From Rhizobacter terrae (lineage in GTDB: Bacteria > Pseudomonadota > Gammaproteobacteria > Burkholderiales > Burkholderiaceae_C): a stretch of 64,000 bases of DNA. The translations under genes and the position numbers were made by a program. The stretch is taken from the NCBI RefSeq assembly GCF_003852895.1, contig NZ_QUSW01000001.1, positions 1,450,250 through 1,514,249 on the forward strand, written 5' to 3'. Positions 34,579 through 43,818 of this stretch are shown piece by piece (positions within the stretch are counted from its first letter, which is position 1; each line of letters opens with the position of its first letter). Below the pieces are notes generated by a model. The model worked only from the letters and a program-made list of their open reading frames with translations, searched no databases and was not told the DNA's origin.

Positions 34579-37542
34579 CTACGGCGTGATCTGGATGTCG
34601 TCGAAGTAGCCGCGGAAGTTGCCCGTCGCCCCCGGCTGGTCGTAGGCCACCAGGATGCGCACGATGGTCTTGCCCGCCATCCACTGCCCGATGTTGGACT
34701 GCACGTTGTTCCACTGGTCGTTCACCAGCCGTCCACCACGCCCCTGGAACTCCGGATGCACGCGCACACCGTTCTGGTCAGTGGCGCCGGAATCGCGCAG
34801 GCTGCTGCCGTCGCTGAAGATCAGGTCCACGGCCACGTAGCGGCTGTGGGTGGCGCTGCTCTGTGGGTAGACCCAGTACGACAGCTTCGTGGTGCTGGTC
34901 ACCGCGATGTTCACGTCGAACACCTTGTTGTACGAGAACGAGCGCGTCGCATCGTTGTCCATGCCCGAGTACATGAGCGCCGTGCTGCCGCTGTGCGCGA
35001 CGTTCTCGCGCCGCACCGAGGTCTCCATGTGGTTCAGGCCGCAGCAGTAGCCGCCGACGTTGGCCTGGAAGTCCACCGTGTCGTTCCAGTCGGGCTGCGC
35101 GGCCAGGCTCTCGAAGTCCGACGAGAACGAGGTGGCGCGCGTGTTGGTGCGCGGCGCATCGAAGGACGGCGGCGCATCGCCCGGTGCGCTGCCCCAGGCG
35201 GTGTTGGCGGCGCTGCCCAGAACGAAGTCCAGCGTGGTGTCGGACGCGAGGCCCGTGAGCGGCAGCCAGGTGCTGGTCGAGGCTGCCCCGTTGACCTTCA
35301 TGCTCTGGATGTAGGTGCCGTTGGCGCCTGCATTCGATGCGTTGATGGTCAGCGTGCGGCCATTGCCCATGCGCACCACCGTGCTCGGGAACAGCGGGCT
35401 GCCGATGGTGAAGCCGCCCAGGCCCGGGATCTCCGGGTACAGGCCGAGCGCGCCCCACACGAACCAGGCCGAGGTAGCGCCCAGGTCGTCGTTGCCCGTG
35501 AGGCCGTCAGCGCCGTTGCGGTACAGGTCGGTCAGGATGCGCCGCACCACCGACTGTGTCTTGTACGGTGCACCAGCGAAGTTGTAGGCCCAGGGAGAGC
35601 CGTGCTCCGGCTCGTTGCCCATGAAGGCATACGGGCTGGCCGGGCCAGCGTCGAGCTTGGTGAAGTGCTCGTCCAGCCGCGCAACGGCCGCGGCGTTGCC
35701 ACCCATGTGGTCGATGAGGCCGCGGTAGTTCTGCGGAACCATCCAGGTGTACTGCGCGGAGTTGCCTTCCACGAAGTCGCCACCATCCACCGCACGGTCG
35801 AAGCCGTTCTTGAACGAGCCGCCCGTGTCGCGCGGATGGATGTAGCCGCTGTTGTTGGAGTACAGCGTCTTCCAGGCCTGCGCCTTGGTGAAGTACAGGT
35901 CGCGCTTGGCGGTGTTGCCCAGGGCACCGGCGAACTGGCCGATGGCGGAGTCCGCGAGCGCGAACTCCAGCGTGGTGGCGGACGGACCCCACACGCCCGA
36001 GCTGCCCATGGGGATGTAGCCGCGGCTCAGGTACTCCGACAGGCCCGGCCGTGTCTCGCAGTTGCGTGAATGCACGCCCGGCTGCGTGGCCGCCTTCTCC
36101 ATGTAGCCGAGCGCTGCGGTGGTGTCGAAGGCCGTGCCGCCGAAGGCATACAGGTTGGCCACGATCACCGCGCCCGCATCGCCCACCATCACGCAGGTGT
36201 CGTCGTTCGCCGTCGGCCATTTCGGATAGCCACCGCCACCCATCTGCGCATCGACCACCATCGACTGCGCCATGTCGCTGGCCACCTTGGGCGAGAGCCA
36301 ACCGATCAACTGCACCTGCGAGCGGTAGATGTCCCAGCCGGAGAAGGTGGCGTACTTGTCCCAGCCACCGCCCGTGCTGTAGATCTTGTTGTCGAAGCCG
36401 ATGAACTGGTTGTTCACGTCGCTGAAGAGGTTCGGGTGCAGCGACGAGTGGTACAGCGCCGTGTAGAACTTCGTGCGGTCGTCGTTGGAGCCGCCGGTGA
36501 CCTGCACCTTGTTGAGCGTGCTGTTCCAGGTGGACTGCGCCGACGCTTTCAAGCCATCGAAGTCCCAGTTCGGGTTCTCGGTCTGCATGTTCAGCTTGGC
36601 GTTGGCCGTGCTCACGTACGACACGCCGATGCGCAGCCGCACCTGCCCGCCGCCAGCGAACTTCACCCAGCCGCCGTTGTTCTTGGCACGCGCCGCCGTG
36701 CGCGAGCCGGCGGTGATGGTGTCGCCCTGGTAGGTGCCGAAGCTCGCGAAGCTCTTGTCGAACTGGCCGTAGAAGTACACGAAGTACCCGCCGCCGCCAC
36801 ACACGCCACCGGTCTCGACGAAGCCCTGGACCGAGTCGTTGCCGACGATCTCCAGCTGCGCACTGCGTGCGCCCACGCCGTTGCGGCCGGTGTTGAGGAT
36901 CATCGTCGCGTCGTTGGTGGCCGGCCAGGTGAAGCGGCCGAAGCCGGTACGGCGCGTCACCGTGAGCTCGGTGTTCACGCCGTTGTTCATGCCCACGCGG
37001 TAGTAGCCCGGCACCGCCTGTTCATTGGCGTGCGAGAAGCCCACCTGGTAGTTCTCGATGTGGGTGCCCGGCGAGACGCCGATGTTGCCGACGATGGGCA
37101 GCATCGAAATGTCCTGCTGGATGGTGCAGCCCGTGCCGCTGCTGTGCACGAGGCTCAGGCCCTGCAGCACGCCCTTGTCGTAGTTGTAGCCGCCAAATGC
37201 ATAGAACTCGCCGTAGCCGGTGTCGGGGCTGTACTGCACCATGCCGAAGGGCAGCGTCGCGCCCGGGAAGGTGTTACCCACCGCGCCGCCGGTGCCCTGG
37301 TTGTCGGGGCTGGGGTTGCCGATCTTGGTGCCGATGAACGGGTTCACCCAGGGAAGCAGATTCTGGTCTGCCGCAGCTTCTGCGGTCGCGGCCTGGATCT
37401 TCATCCCCGCGTTGTTCACCATGTGGAAGGTCTGCGCCACGTTGTCCTGCGAGCCACCGCCGCAAGACGCCAACGCGATCGCCGATGCGGCGGTGAACAG
37501 GCGAGCGAAGCCCCGCCAGGACCTGGACAAGGTCTGAGCCAT
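34579..37542 (-). CDS. GH92 alpha-mannosidase, lipoprotein
   Basis: This 987-residue protein begins with a lipoprotein signal (lipobox ALASC, Cys at residue 27), so it is probably anchored in a membrane facing the periplasm or outside. Residues about 62-790 form the GH92 module: WVNPFIGTKIGN, then GNEPEHGSPWAYNFAG (catalytic acid Glu in GNEP) and GNDDLGATSAWFVWGALGLYP (catalytic base Asp in GNDD). GH92 enzymes are calcium-dependent exo-alpha-mannosidases. The last 190 residues form a beta-rich appended domain, probably carbohydrate-binding. A strong ribosome site (GGAGGAG) precedes the ATG. Confidence 0.93.
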   Translation of the reverse strand: MAQTLSRSWRGFARLFTAASAIALASCGGGSQDNVAQTFHMVNNAGMKIQAATAEAAADQNLLPWVNPFIGTKIGNPSPDNQGTGGAVGNTFPGATLPFGMVQYSPDTGYGEFYAFGGYNYDKGVLQGLSLVHSSGTGCTIQQDISMLPIVGNIGVSPGTHIENYQVGFSHANEQAVPGYYRVGMNNGVNTELTVTRRTGFGRFTWPATNDATMILNTGRNGVGARSAQLEIVGNDSVQGFVETGGVCGGGGYFVYFYGQFDKSFASFGTYQGDTITAGSRTAARAKNNGGWVKFAGGGQVRLRIGVSYVSTANAKLNMQTENPNWDFDGLKASAQSTWNSTLNKVQVTGGSNDDRTKFYTALYHSSLHPNLFSDVNNQFIGFDNKIYSTGGGWDKYATFSGWDIYRSQVQLIGWLSPKVASDMAQSMVVDAQMGGGGYPKWPTANDDTCVMVGDAGAVIVANLYAFGGTAFDTTAALGYMEKAATQPGVHSRNCETRPGLSEYLSRGYIPMGSSGVWGPSATTLEFALADSAIGQFAGALGNTAKRDLYFTKAQAWKTLYSNNSGYIHPRDTGGSFKNGFDRAVDGGDFVEGNSAQYTWMVPQNYRGLIDHMGGNAAAVARLDEHFTKLDAGPASPYAFMGNEPEHGSPWAYNFAGAPYKTQSVVRRILTDLYRNGADGLTGNDDLGATSAWFVWGALGLYPEIPGLGGFTIGSPLFPSTVVRMGNGRTLTINASNAGANGTYIQSMKVNGAASTSTWLPLTGLASDTTLDFVLGSAANTAWGSAPGDAPPSFDAPRTNTRATSFSSDFESLAAQPDWNDTVDFQANVGGYCCGLNHMETSVRRENVAHSGSTALMYSGMDNDATRSFSYNKVFDVNIAVTSTTKLSYWVYPQSSATHSRYVAVDLIFSDGSSLRDSGATDQNGVRVHPEFQGRGGRLVNDQWNNVQSNIGQWMAGKTIVRILVAYDQPGATGNFRGYFDDIQITP

Positions 37543-37764
37543 GAAGGATCTCCTCCAACGTTTTGAACGAACGACGGCTTGCCGGACCGCGCCGCGGCGT
37601 GGTACGTGGAGTCGTCACTGCTGCGTGCTGAAGACCCGCCAGGCGCGGCCGATGCCGCGTCAGATCCGTTCTGTCTCCTCGATCACCGGTTGTTCGAAAA
37701 CTTCTTGTGCAACAGCAGCGGGTCTTCGTGCCGGCCTGGGTGCCATCGGGTGGCCGGTCAATTA

Positions 37765-37779
37765 ATCAAGTAAGTTGAT
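37765..37779. promoter_or_regulatory. Inverted repeat ATCAA-N5-TTGAT, candidate operator
   Basis: The arms ATCAA (37765-37769) and TTGAT (37775-37779) flank GTAAG within an AT-rich patch that starts GTCAATTAATC. The site lies about 225 bases upstream of the GH92 start. The form fits a dimeric repressor such as LacI, GntR or ROK type. No regulator gene adjoins it. Confidence 0.35.
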
Positions 37780-37984
37780 CATAGTGACGAAGACGGCGCT
37801 TGCACATGAACGCCATGCGGACTCAGGGGGATTTGGTACCAAGGAGTACTGCTTCAGCGGACGAGGAAGGTCGCGTCGCTGTTGTCCTGAGAATTGGCCA
37901 GCGGTGTGAGCCAGAGCTGAGCGTCGCCGTGACGAAAGAACTGGAAATCTCCTCCGGCAGGTCGACGTGGCTAGGCCCAACTAG

Positions 37985-38011
37985 TGACTAATAGAGTGAA
38001 AATATTAGTCA
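37985..38011. promoter_or_regulatory. Perfect 9-base inverted repeat TGACTAATA-N9-TATTAGTCA
   Basis: The arms lie at 37985-37993 and 38003-38011 with spacer GAGTGAAAA. In a genome this GC-rich an 18-base AT-rich palindrome is unusual. It lies 49 bases beyond the stop of the PLP-enzyme gene. It could be an operator for a distant GH92 promoter or a weak hairpin at the 3' end of that transcript; no U-run follows. Confidence 0.4.
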
Positions 38012-38059
38012 TCAATGTGACTTGACGCCACACCGGGATTTCCAGAGGTCGAACGCGCC

Positions 38060-39238
38060 TCAGCGGTTCATCGCCGCTCCCCAGGCCTGCGCGATGTCCT
38101 CGAGCAGCGCCTCCACCGGCTCCAGCCCCACCCAGAAGCGGATGATCGCGCCCACAGGCTCGCCCAGGCGGCGCAGCCGCTGCGCCGCGTTGTGCGTGGC
38201 CGCGTAAGGCAAGGCCAGGCTCGAATGCCCGCCCCAGGACATGCCCAGCGGAAAGTGGCGCAACCCTTCCACGAACGCCTTCACGCGCGCCTCGTCCACC
38301 GATTCGTGCAGCGTGACGCTGAAAAGGCCCGCAGCGGCTGTGAAATGCGCTTTCCAATGTGCATGCCCGGGGCACTCCTCGAAGGCCGGATGCAGCACCC
38401 GCTGCACGCCCGGCCGCCCGCGAAACCAGGCCGCCAGCTGCTCGCCCGAGCGCGCACTCTGCTCGTAGCGCAGCCACATGGTGGGCAGCCCGCGCAGCAC
38501 GAGGTAGGCATCGTCCGCGCTCACGCCCATGCCGAGGAAATGCCGCGTCTCGTGCAGCCGGGTCAGCAGTCCCTCGTTCACGCAGGACAGGCTGCCCAGC
38601 GTGACGTCCGAGGCACCGGACTGGAACTTGGTCAAGGCCTGCAAGGACACGTCGATGCCCAGGTCGAAGGGCTTGAGATGGAGGCCGGCGCTGTAGGTGT
38701 TGTCGATGGCGACGTGCGCTCCCACGGACCTCGCGTGGGCGACCAGCCGCGTCAGGTCGGGCACTTCCATGGTGATGGAGCCCGGCGCCTCGATCCACAC
38801 CAGCCGCGTCCCGGCCGGGATGTTCTCGGCCCAGGTGTCTGGCTGAGTGGGCTCGTACACCGACACCTCGATGCCCAGGCGGCGCAGCAGCACATCGGCC
38901 ATCTGCCCGCCGCCGCCATAGCCATTGACCGGCATGGCGATGAGCTCTCCAGGCTGGAGCAGCGCCAGGGCCACCACGGAATAGCCCGCCAGGCCCGAGG
39001 GCAGGACCAGCGCGTGGCGGGCCCCTTCGGTCTCGGCCAGCTGCTTCTCCAGCTCGCGGGTGGTGGGCGTGCCCTCGCGGCCGTACACGAAGGCCTCGCG
39101 GCTGCGCCAGTCGTGGCGGCGCATGGCGTCCACGTCGTCGAAGAGCACGGTGGCGGCCCGATGCACCGGCGGCAGCACCGCGCGGAAGGTGGCGGATGCA
39201 CCGCGCGCGTCATCGCGCGAAGCGGGGGGCTGGGTCAT
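38060..39238 (-). CDS. Cys/Met-metabolism PLP enzyme, cystathionine beta-lyase-like
   Basis: This 392-residue fold-type I PLP enzyme is close to cystathionine beta-lyase/gamma-synthase. Features are YGREGTPTTRELEKQLAETE near residues 52-71, the phosphate-binding PSGLAGYSV and AIDNTYSAGL with the PLP-contacting Asp. The PLP lysine lies in LQALTKFQSGASDV, and GGHSSLALPY is near the end. The usual motif after the lysine is GHSD; here it is GASD. It probably cleaves cystathionine or another thioether amino acid. The ATG at 39238 has AAAGGA seven bases before. The neighbours give no hint of a pathway. Confidence 0.82.
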   Translation of the reverse strand: MTQPPASRDDARGASATFRAVLPPVHRAATVLFDDVDAMRRHDWRSREAFVYGREGTPTTRELEKQLAETEGARHALVLPSGLAGYSVVALALLQPGELIAMPVNGYGGGGQMADVLLRRLGIEVSVYEPTQPDTWAENIPAGTRLVWIEAPGSITMEVPDLTRLVAHARSVGAHVAIDNTYSAGLHLKPFDLGIDVSLQALTKFQSGASDVTLGSLSCVNEGLLTRLHETRHFLGMGVSADDAYLVLRGLPTMWLRYEQSARSGEQLAAWFRGRPGVQRVLHPAFEECPGHAHWKAHFTAAAGLFSVTLHESVDEARVKAFVEGLRHFPLGMSWGGHSSLALPYAATHNAAQRLRRLGEPVGAIIRFWVGLEPVEALLEDIAQAWGAAMNR

Positions 39239-39306
39239 GAATCGGTCCTTTCATGACTCAAGGATAGTCTGGCCGGACTCCTGGCCGAGCCGGGCCCGGT
39301 CCGCGC

Positions 39307-39708
39307 TCAGAGGTCCTGCAGCGAACTCACCACTCGCGACGCCGGCATGCTGTGCGGACGCCCGACCAGGCCCGACGATGGCGGGCCGAACTCGCCGCCA
39401 CCCAGGTCCATGGCCAGGGCACCGCTCCAGGAGAAGCCGCCGCCGGTGGCGTAGTAACGCTCCTCGCCGTTGGAGCCGCGCCGGATGACGACCATGCCCC
39501 CGTCCAGACCGAGCGCATCCGCCAGCTCGGAACTGAGGTGTTCTTCGATGGAGAAATCGGAGGGATCGTGGCCCCACAACAGCAGCAGGTCCCGGAGGGT
39601 GGCTGCCTTGTCGGAGTCGCCGGCGAAATCGCGAAGCATGATGTCTGAGGGTTGGTACGGAGAAGTTCCCGTGCCGGCATTCTTGGAGAGGCTGGTTCCC
39701 GGCTCCAT
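39307..39708 (-). CDS. Hypothetical protein, 133 aa
   Basis: I do not recognise this family. The ATG at 39708 has a GGAGG site close upstream; later in-frame ATGs lack one. The protein is soluble and acidic, with no cysteine, signal peptide or membrane helix. It has a helical part (LRDLLLLWGHDPSDFSIEEH) and a Gly-rich beta part (YYATGGGFSWSGALAMDLGGG). It lies 69 bases upstream of the PLP enzyme on the same strand and is divergent from a small HTH gene. Codon use is like its neighbours. Confidence 0.55.
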   Translation of the reverse strand: MEPGTSLSKNAGTGTSPYQPSDIMLRDFAGDSDKAATLRDLLLLWGHDPSDFSIEEHLSSELADALGLDGGMVVIRRGSNGEERYYATGGGFSWSGALAMDLGGGEFGPPSSGLVGRPHSMPASRVVSSLQDL

Positions 39709-39815
39709 CCCCCTCCAGGGTGATCTCCCCTCAAGCACGGGGATGGAAATAGTCCGTCACACCCTGCGTACCCGCCCCTATGGCGGTGTCAGCTTGACAC
39801 GGCAAAATGCGCGCC

Positions 39816-40271
39816 ATGCCTAATATCGCCGCCGTCCTTAAAACCGAGATCTCGCGCATCGCCCGCAAGGAAATGCGCTCGGAGATCCAATCCCTCAAAC
39901 AAGCCGTGAGCACGCAACGCGCGCAGATCGCCACGTTGAAGAAGCGCGCGGAAACTGCCGAACGGCTGTTGCGCCAGTTGAGCAAGGGCGCCGCCCGGGC
40001 CACGCCGGCCAAGGCAGCTGCCGAGGACGACGAATCCGCCGGTGGCCTGCGCTTCAGCGCCAAGGGGCTCAAGTCGCTGCGCATCAAGCTCGCGCTGTCG
40101 GCCAACGACATGGGTCTGCTGCTGGGCGCCACCGGCCAGTCGGTTTACAACTGGGAAAGCGGCAAGGTCCGTCCGCACGCCAAGCACCTGCCCGCCATCG
40201 CTGCGCTGCGCGGCCAGGGCAAGAAGGAAGTCGCCAAGCGCCTGGAAGCCCTGCAGGCCCAGGCAAGCTGA
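39816..40271 (+). CDS. HTH protein with N-terminal coiled coil
   Basis: This 151-residue protein begins with a charged helix likely to form a coiled coil (residues about 5-60, SEIQSLKQAVSTQRAQIATL). A linker and a Cro/C1-type helix-turn-helix follow (residues about 80-130, LRIKLALSANDMGLLLGATG then QSVYNWESGK). It should bind DNA as a dimer. An ATG three codons upstream is also possible. It is monocistronic and ends at a hairpin shared with the chemoreceptor gene. Target unknown. Confidence 0.72.
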   Translation: MPNIAAVLKTEISRIARKEMRSEIQSLKQAVSTQRAQIATLKKRAETAERLLRQLSKGAARATPAKAAAEDDESAGGLRFSAKGLKSLRIKLALSANDMGLLLGATGQSVYNWESGKVRPHAKHLPAIAALRGQGKKEVAKRLEALQAQAS

Positions 40272-40275
40272 CGCA

Positions 40276-40300
40276 CCGGCCGCCGGGTTCAGGCGGCCGG
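40276..40300. terminator. Hairpin between convergent HTH and chemoreceptor genes
   Basis: CCGGCCGCC (40276-40284) and GGCGGCCGG (40292-40300) form a perfect 9-bp stem with a 7-base loop. It overlaps the last codons of the minus-strand chemoreceptor gene. No clear U-run follows on either strand, so it is a transcription-end candidate rather than a classical terminator. Confidence 0.45.
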
Positions 40301-41824
40301 CAGCTTGAATCGGCCCACCGCGTCCACGAGGCGCCGTGCCTGGCTGCTGAGGCTTTCGGTGGCCGCGGCCGACTCTTCCACCAGCGCTGCGTTGCTCTGG
40401 GTCATGTGGTCCAGCTGGACCATGGCCTGGTTCATCTCGTGCACGCCGGTTGATTGCGTCGAGCTGGACGCCTCGATCTGGGCGATCAGGTCCGCGACGC
40501 GGTGCACGCGGTCGAAGATGTCGCCCATCTGATTGCCCGCCTGCTGCACCAGCGAGGAGCCGCGCTCCGCGCGCTCGCTGCTGCCGCCGATCAGGGTCCG
40601 TATCTGCCTGGCTGCCTCGCTGCTGCGCTGTGCCAGCGCACGCACTTCACCCGCCACGACCGCGAAGCCGCGCCCCTGCTCGCCCGCACGTGCAGCCTCG
40701 ACGGCCGCATTCAGCGCAAGCAGATTGGTCTGGAAGGCAATGCCGTCGATGACCGCGACGATCTCGCCGATCTCGCGAGAGCTGCGGGCGATGTCCTCCA
40801 TCGTGGACACCACGCCATCGACCACCTGCTTGCCATGCTGCGCGGCGTCGCGCGCCTGTGTCACCAGGTCCACCGCACCGGTGGCCGCCTGCGCGCTGGC
40901 CTCCAGGTTGGATGACAGCTTTTGCATCGACGACGCCGTCTGCTGCAGGTTGGTGGCCTGCTCCTCGGTGCGCTGGCTGAGGTCTGCATTGCCCATGGAG
41001 ATCTGGCGTGACCCGGTCGCGATGGAGTCGCTGCTGGCACGCACCACATCGACCACGTCGGTGAGACGCTCGCACATGGTGCGCATGGCTGCCATGATGC
41101 TGCCGGTATCGCCAGGTGCGACTTCCACCTTCACGCGGAGGTCGCCCGAGGCCACCGCCTGCGCCACCGCGGCCGCAGCCGCCGGCTCGCCGCCGATGGA
41201 CGCCCAGATGCTCTTCCACCCGAAACGCCCGAGCAGGCCGAGCGCCAGCGCCGCGGCCAGAAAGACCGTCCATTGCACTTGGCTGACCAGCGACAGCGTG
41301 TCATCAAAACCCTTGGCCGCATCATCGGCAAAGCGGGTGGACTGCCGGACCGTCTCGTCCACGCCCTCTCGGTGCTTCAGGTATTGCGCATCGGCTGCCT
41401 TGAGAGCGGACTGGGCCGTGGCGGCATCGCCCTTCTTGAGCACCTTCAGCACAGCCCGCGATGATTCGATGAAGCGCTGCCCGGCCTGGTGCTGCGCACC
41501 CAGCAACTGCGCCTCCAGTCCGTAGGGCGGATTGGCCGTCCAGTAGGCGATGCGCTCCTGGTATTCCTTCTCCAGCCTCGCTGCCTCACCCACCGCCTTG
41601 TCGATGGGCATGCTGCCTTCGGTGGCCTGCGAGAGCACGAGCCGCAGCTCGATGAGGTACATGGGCGGCGGCAGGATGTCGGCGGTGACGTCCTTGGCGA
41701 CGAAGGTTCTTGTCGCGGCAGACGCGCCGCGCTGGGCGCCCCAGAGGGACATGGCCATCAACAGGCTGGCCGCCAAGATGCCGGACACGATCAGTGCCAG
41801 CAGGGTATGACGCAAAGACTTCAA
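40289..41824 (-). CDS. Methyl-accepting chemotaxis protein
   Basis: This 511-residue chemoreceptor has a transmembrane helix near residues 6-30 and a four-helix periplasmic sensor of about 150 residues. A second membrane helix (near 183-202), a HAMP region and a long cytoplasmic signalling coiled coil follow. The hairpin tip is [20 protein letters not shown], followed by [18 protein letters not shown], which contacts CheA and CheW. No CheR-binding pentapeptide is present. Translation starts at a TTG at 41824 with GGGAG about six bases upstream, needed to include the first membrane helix. The ligand is unknown; no che genes are near. Confidence 0.92.
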   Translation of the reverse strand: MKSLRHTLLALIVSGILAASLLMAMSLWGAQRGASAATRTFVAKDVTADILPPPMYLIELRLVLSQATEGSMPIDKAVGEAARLEKEYQERIAYWTANPPYGLEAQLLGAQHQAGQRFIESSRAVLKVLKKGDAATAQSALKAADAQYLKHREGVDETVRQSTRFADDAAKGFDDTLSLVSQVQWTVFLAAALALGLLGRFGWKSIWASIGGEPAAAAAVAQAVASGDLRVKVEVAPGDTGSIMAAMRTMCERLTDVVDVVRASSDSIATGSRQISMGNADLSQRTEEQATNLQQTASSMQKLSSNLEASAQAATGAVDLVTQARDAAQHGKQVVDGVVSTMEDIARSSREIGEIVAVIDGIAFQTNLLALNAAVEAARAGEQGRGFAVVAGEVRALAQRSSEAARQIRTLIGGSSERAERGSSLVQQAGNQMGDIFDRVHRVADLIAQIEASSSTQSTGVHEMNQAMVQLDHMTQSNAALVEESAAATESLSSQARRLVDAVGRFKLPAA

Positions 41825-41935
41825 AAGCGCTCCCTGTGCGACGGTCTTGCCGCATCAGGGCTTGTCGGCGCGTCGGTGGAAGGCTTGATGCGGACCGACC
41901 CTGATCCGGGCCGATCCGAGAACTTGTGCGCGACC

Positions 41936-43642
41936 TCAGGTGACGTCAATCGCACCCACGTAGAGCCCGTGCGCCGGCATCTCGAAGCGGTTGCCATTGC
42001 GCTGCCCGCGTTGCGACACCGGCAGCTGAGCAAAAGGTGCGGCGTCGCTGGCGCTGCTCGCAGGCGCGCCGGGCAGGTCGAAGCTGGCGGGCTGACCAGA
42101 CAGGTTGAACAGCATCAGCAAGGACGGCCCGGCATCACCGGCCTCGGGCGTGCGCACCAGCGCCAGCACGGGCTCGGGGGCATCCAGGAAGCGGATGGGC
42201 CCGGTGCGCAGCGCAGGCACGGTCTTGCGCCATTGCAGGAAGGCTCTCAGGAAGTGGATGGGCGCGTTCGGGTCCGCCTCGCTCACGTCCACCGCGCGTG
42301 CACGATGTGCCTCAGGCACCGGCAGCCAGGGCGTCTTGCCCGCCGGTGTGCCGAAGCCGCCATTGGGCTGGTCGCGATGCCAGGGCATGGGCGTGCGGCA
42401 GCCATCGCGGCCCTTGTTCGCCGGCCAGAAGGTGATGCCCACCGGGTCCTGCAGCAGCTCGTAGGGCACGTCGGCCTCGGGCAGGCCGAGTTCGTCGCCC
42501 TGGTACCAGCAGGCGCTGCCGCGCAGGCTCAGCAGCATGGCGCCGGCCACCCGTGCAAAGGGCAGCGGCGCATCGGGGCCGCCCCAGCGCGACATCATGC
42601 GCGGCATGTCATGGTTGCTGATGGTCCAGCATGGCCAGCCACCGTTGCCGGGCTGCGCCGTCATCGTCTCGAACTCCTCGACCTGCCGGCGGATGTAGGC
42701 CGCGCTCTTCTCCGGTGTGAGCAGGCTGAAGCTGTAGGTCATGTTCAGGCGCTTGTTCTGCGCGCTGTAGGCAAGCATGGTCGGCAGGGCCTGCGGATCG
42801 CCGATCTCGCCCACGCTGGCCGCACCGTATTCGTCGAGCAACTGGCGGATGCGTTCGAGGAAGCCGAGGTTCTCCGGCTGCGTCTTGTCGAAGCGGTGCA
42901 CCTGCATCTCGTACGGGTTGGCGGGCAGGTCCTGCCCTGCGGCCAGGGGCTGTGCGGGGTTGGAACGCAGTTGCCGGTCGTGGAAGTGGAAGTTGCACGC
43001 ATCGAAGCGGAAGCCATCCACGCCGCGGTCGAGCCAGAAGCGGATGTCGTCCAGCAGCTGCTGCTGCACGGCTTCGTTGTGGAAGTTCAGGTCTGGTTGC
43101 GAGACGAGGAAGTTGTGCAGGTAGTACTGCTTGCGGCGCGTGTCCCACTGCCAGGAGCTGCCGCCGAAGACGCTGAGCCAGTTGTTGGGCGGCGAGCCAT
43201 CGGGCTGCGGGTCGACCCACACGTACCAGTCGGCGCGCGGGTTGTCGCGACTCGAACGGCTCTCGACAAACCAGGCGTGCTGATCGGAAGAGTGCGAGAG
43301 CACCTGGTCGATCATCACCTTCAGGCCGAGCTCGTGCGCACGCGCGACGAGGCGATCGAAATCGGCGAGCGTGCCGAACATGGGATCGACGTCGCGGTAG
43401 TCGCTCACGTCGTAGCCGAAGTCCTTCATCGGAGAGCGGAAGAAGGGCGAAATCCAGATCGCGTCGGCACCGAGCTTCGCGATGTGCGACAGCTTCTCGA
43501 CGATGCCCGCGAGGTCGCCGATGCCATCGCCGTTGTAGTCGGCGTAACTACGCGGATAGATCTGGTAGATCACCGCGCCGCGCCACCAATTCTTGTCGGC
43601 AGCGGTCTTGGACGATGGGTGCTTGGAAGGTACTTCAGTCAT
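41936..43642 (-). CDS. GH13 alpha-glucosidase (oligo-1,6-glucosidase-like)
   Basis: This 568-residue cytoplasmic enzyme of the alpha-amylase family has VIYQIYPRSYADYNGDGIGD at the start and region I DQVLSHSS. The nucleophile is D214 in GFRFDACNF, the acid/base is E279 in VGEIGD, and the transition-state residues are H344-D345 in SNHD. QIYPRSFxD-type starts with GDGIGDL belong to the oligo-1,6-glucosidase/alpha-glucosidase subfamily that splits maltose, isomaltose or sucrose. No signal peptide is present. The ATG at 43642 (AAGGTG upstream) was preferred over an upstream in-frame start. It is a single gene. Confidence 0.92.
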   Translation of the reverse strand: MTEVPSKHPSSKTAADKNWWRGAVIYQIYPRSYADYNGDGIGDLAGIVEKLSHIAKLGADAIWISPFFRSPMKDFGYDVSDYRDVDPMFGTLADFDRLVARAHELGLKVMIDQVLSHSSDQHAWFVESRSSRDNPRADWYVWVDPQPDGSPPNNWLSVFGGSSWQWDTRRKQYYLHNFLVSQPDLNFHNEAVQQQLLDDIRFWLDRGVDGFRFDACNFHFHDRQLRSNPAQPLAAGQDLPANPYEMQVHRFDKTQPENLGFLERIRQLLDEYGAASVGEIGDPQALPTMLAYSAQNKRLNMTYSFSLLTPEKSAAYIRRQVEEFETMTAQPGNGGWPCWTISNHDMPRMMSRWGGPDAPLPFARVAGAMLLSLRGSACWYQGDELGLPEADVPYELLQDPVGITFWPANKGRDGCRTPMPWHRDQPNGGFGTPAGKTPWLPVPEAHRARAVDVSEADPNAPIHFLRAFLQWRKTVPALRTGPIRFLDAPEPVLALVRTPEAGDAGPSLLMLFNLSGQPASFDLPGAPASSASDAAPFAQLPVSQRGQRNGNRFEMPAHGLYVGAIDVT

Positions 43643-43818
43643 GCATTCACCTTGTGATGGTGCTTCGGGGGGATGCCAAACATTGTGGCCGAACGCGGGA
43701 ACCACGGGGCAACAACAGGTGGCTCACGTCATGAGCTTGTGTTCCAAGACAATGTCTTCACACGTGAGCGAAACGCCCACGTGACTACTACAAGGCATGA
43801 CTCAGGGAAGGAGTTCAC

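Larger units (their letters stand above)
37543..38059. other. Non-coding gap with two AT-rich palindromes
   Basis: This 517-bp stretch lies between the GH92 gene start and the end of the PLP-enzyme gene, both minus strand. Short open frames here (for example 72 codons at 37762-37980) have no start signal or family look. The stretch should hold the GH92 promoter. Two inverted repeats in AT-rich patches are noted separately. No transfer RNA or obvious small RNA was recognised. Confidence 0.6.

Noticed and set aside
37762..37980. 72-codon minus-strand frame in the gap upstream of GH92
   Set aside because: No ribosome site, no recognisable family, and it overlaps the palindromic AT-rich patch; taken as non-coding.
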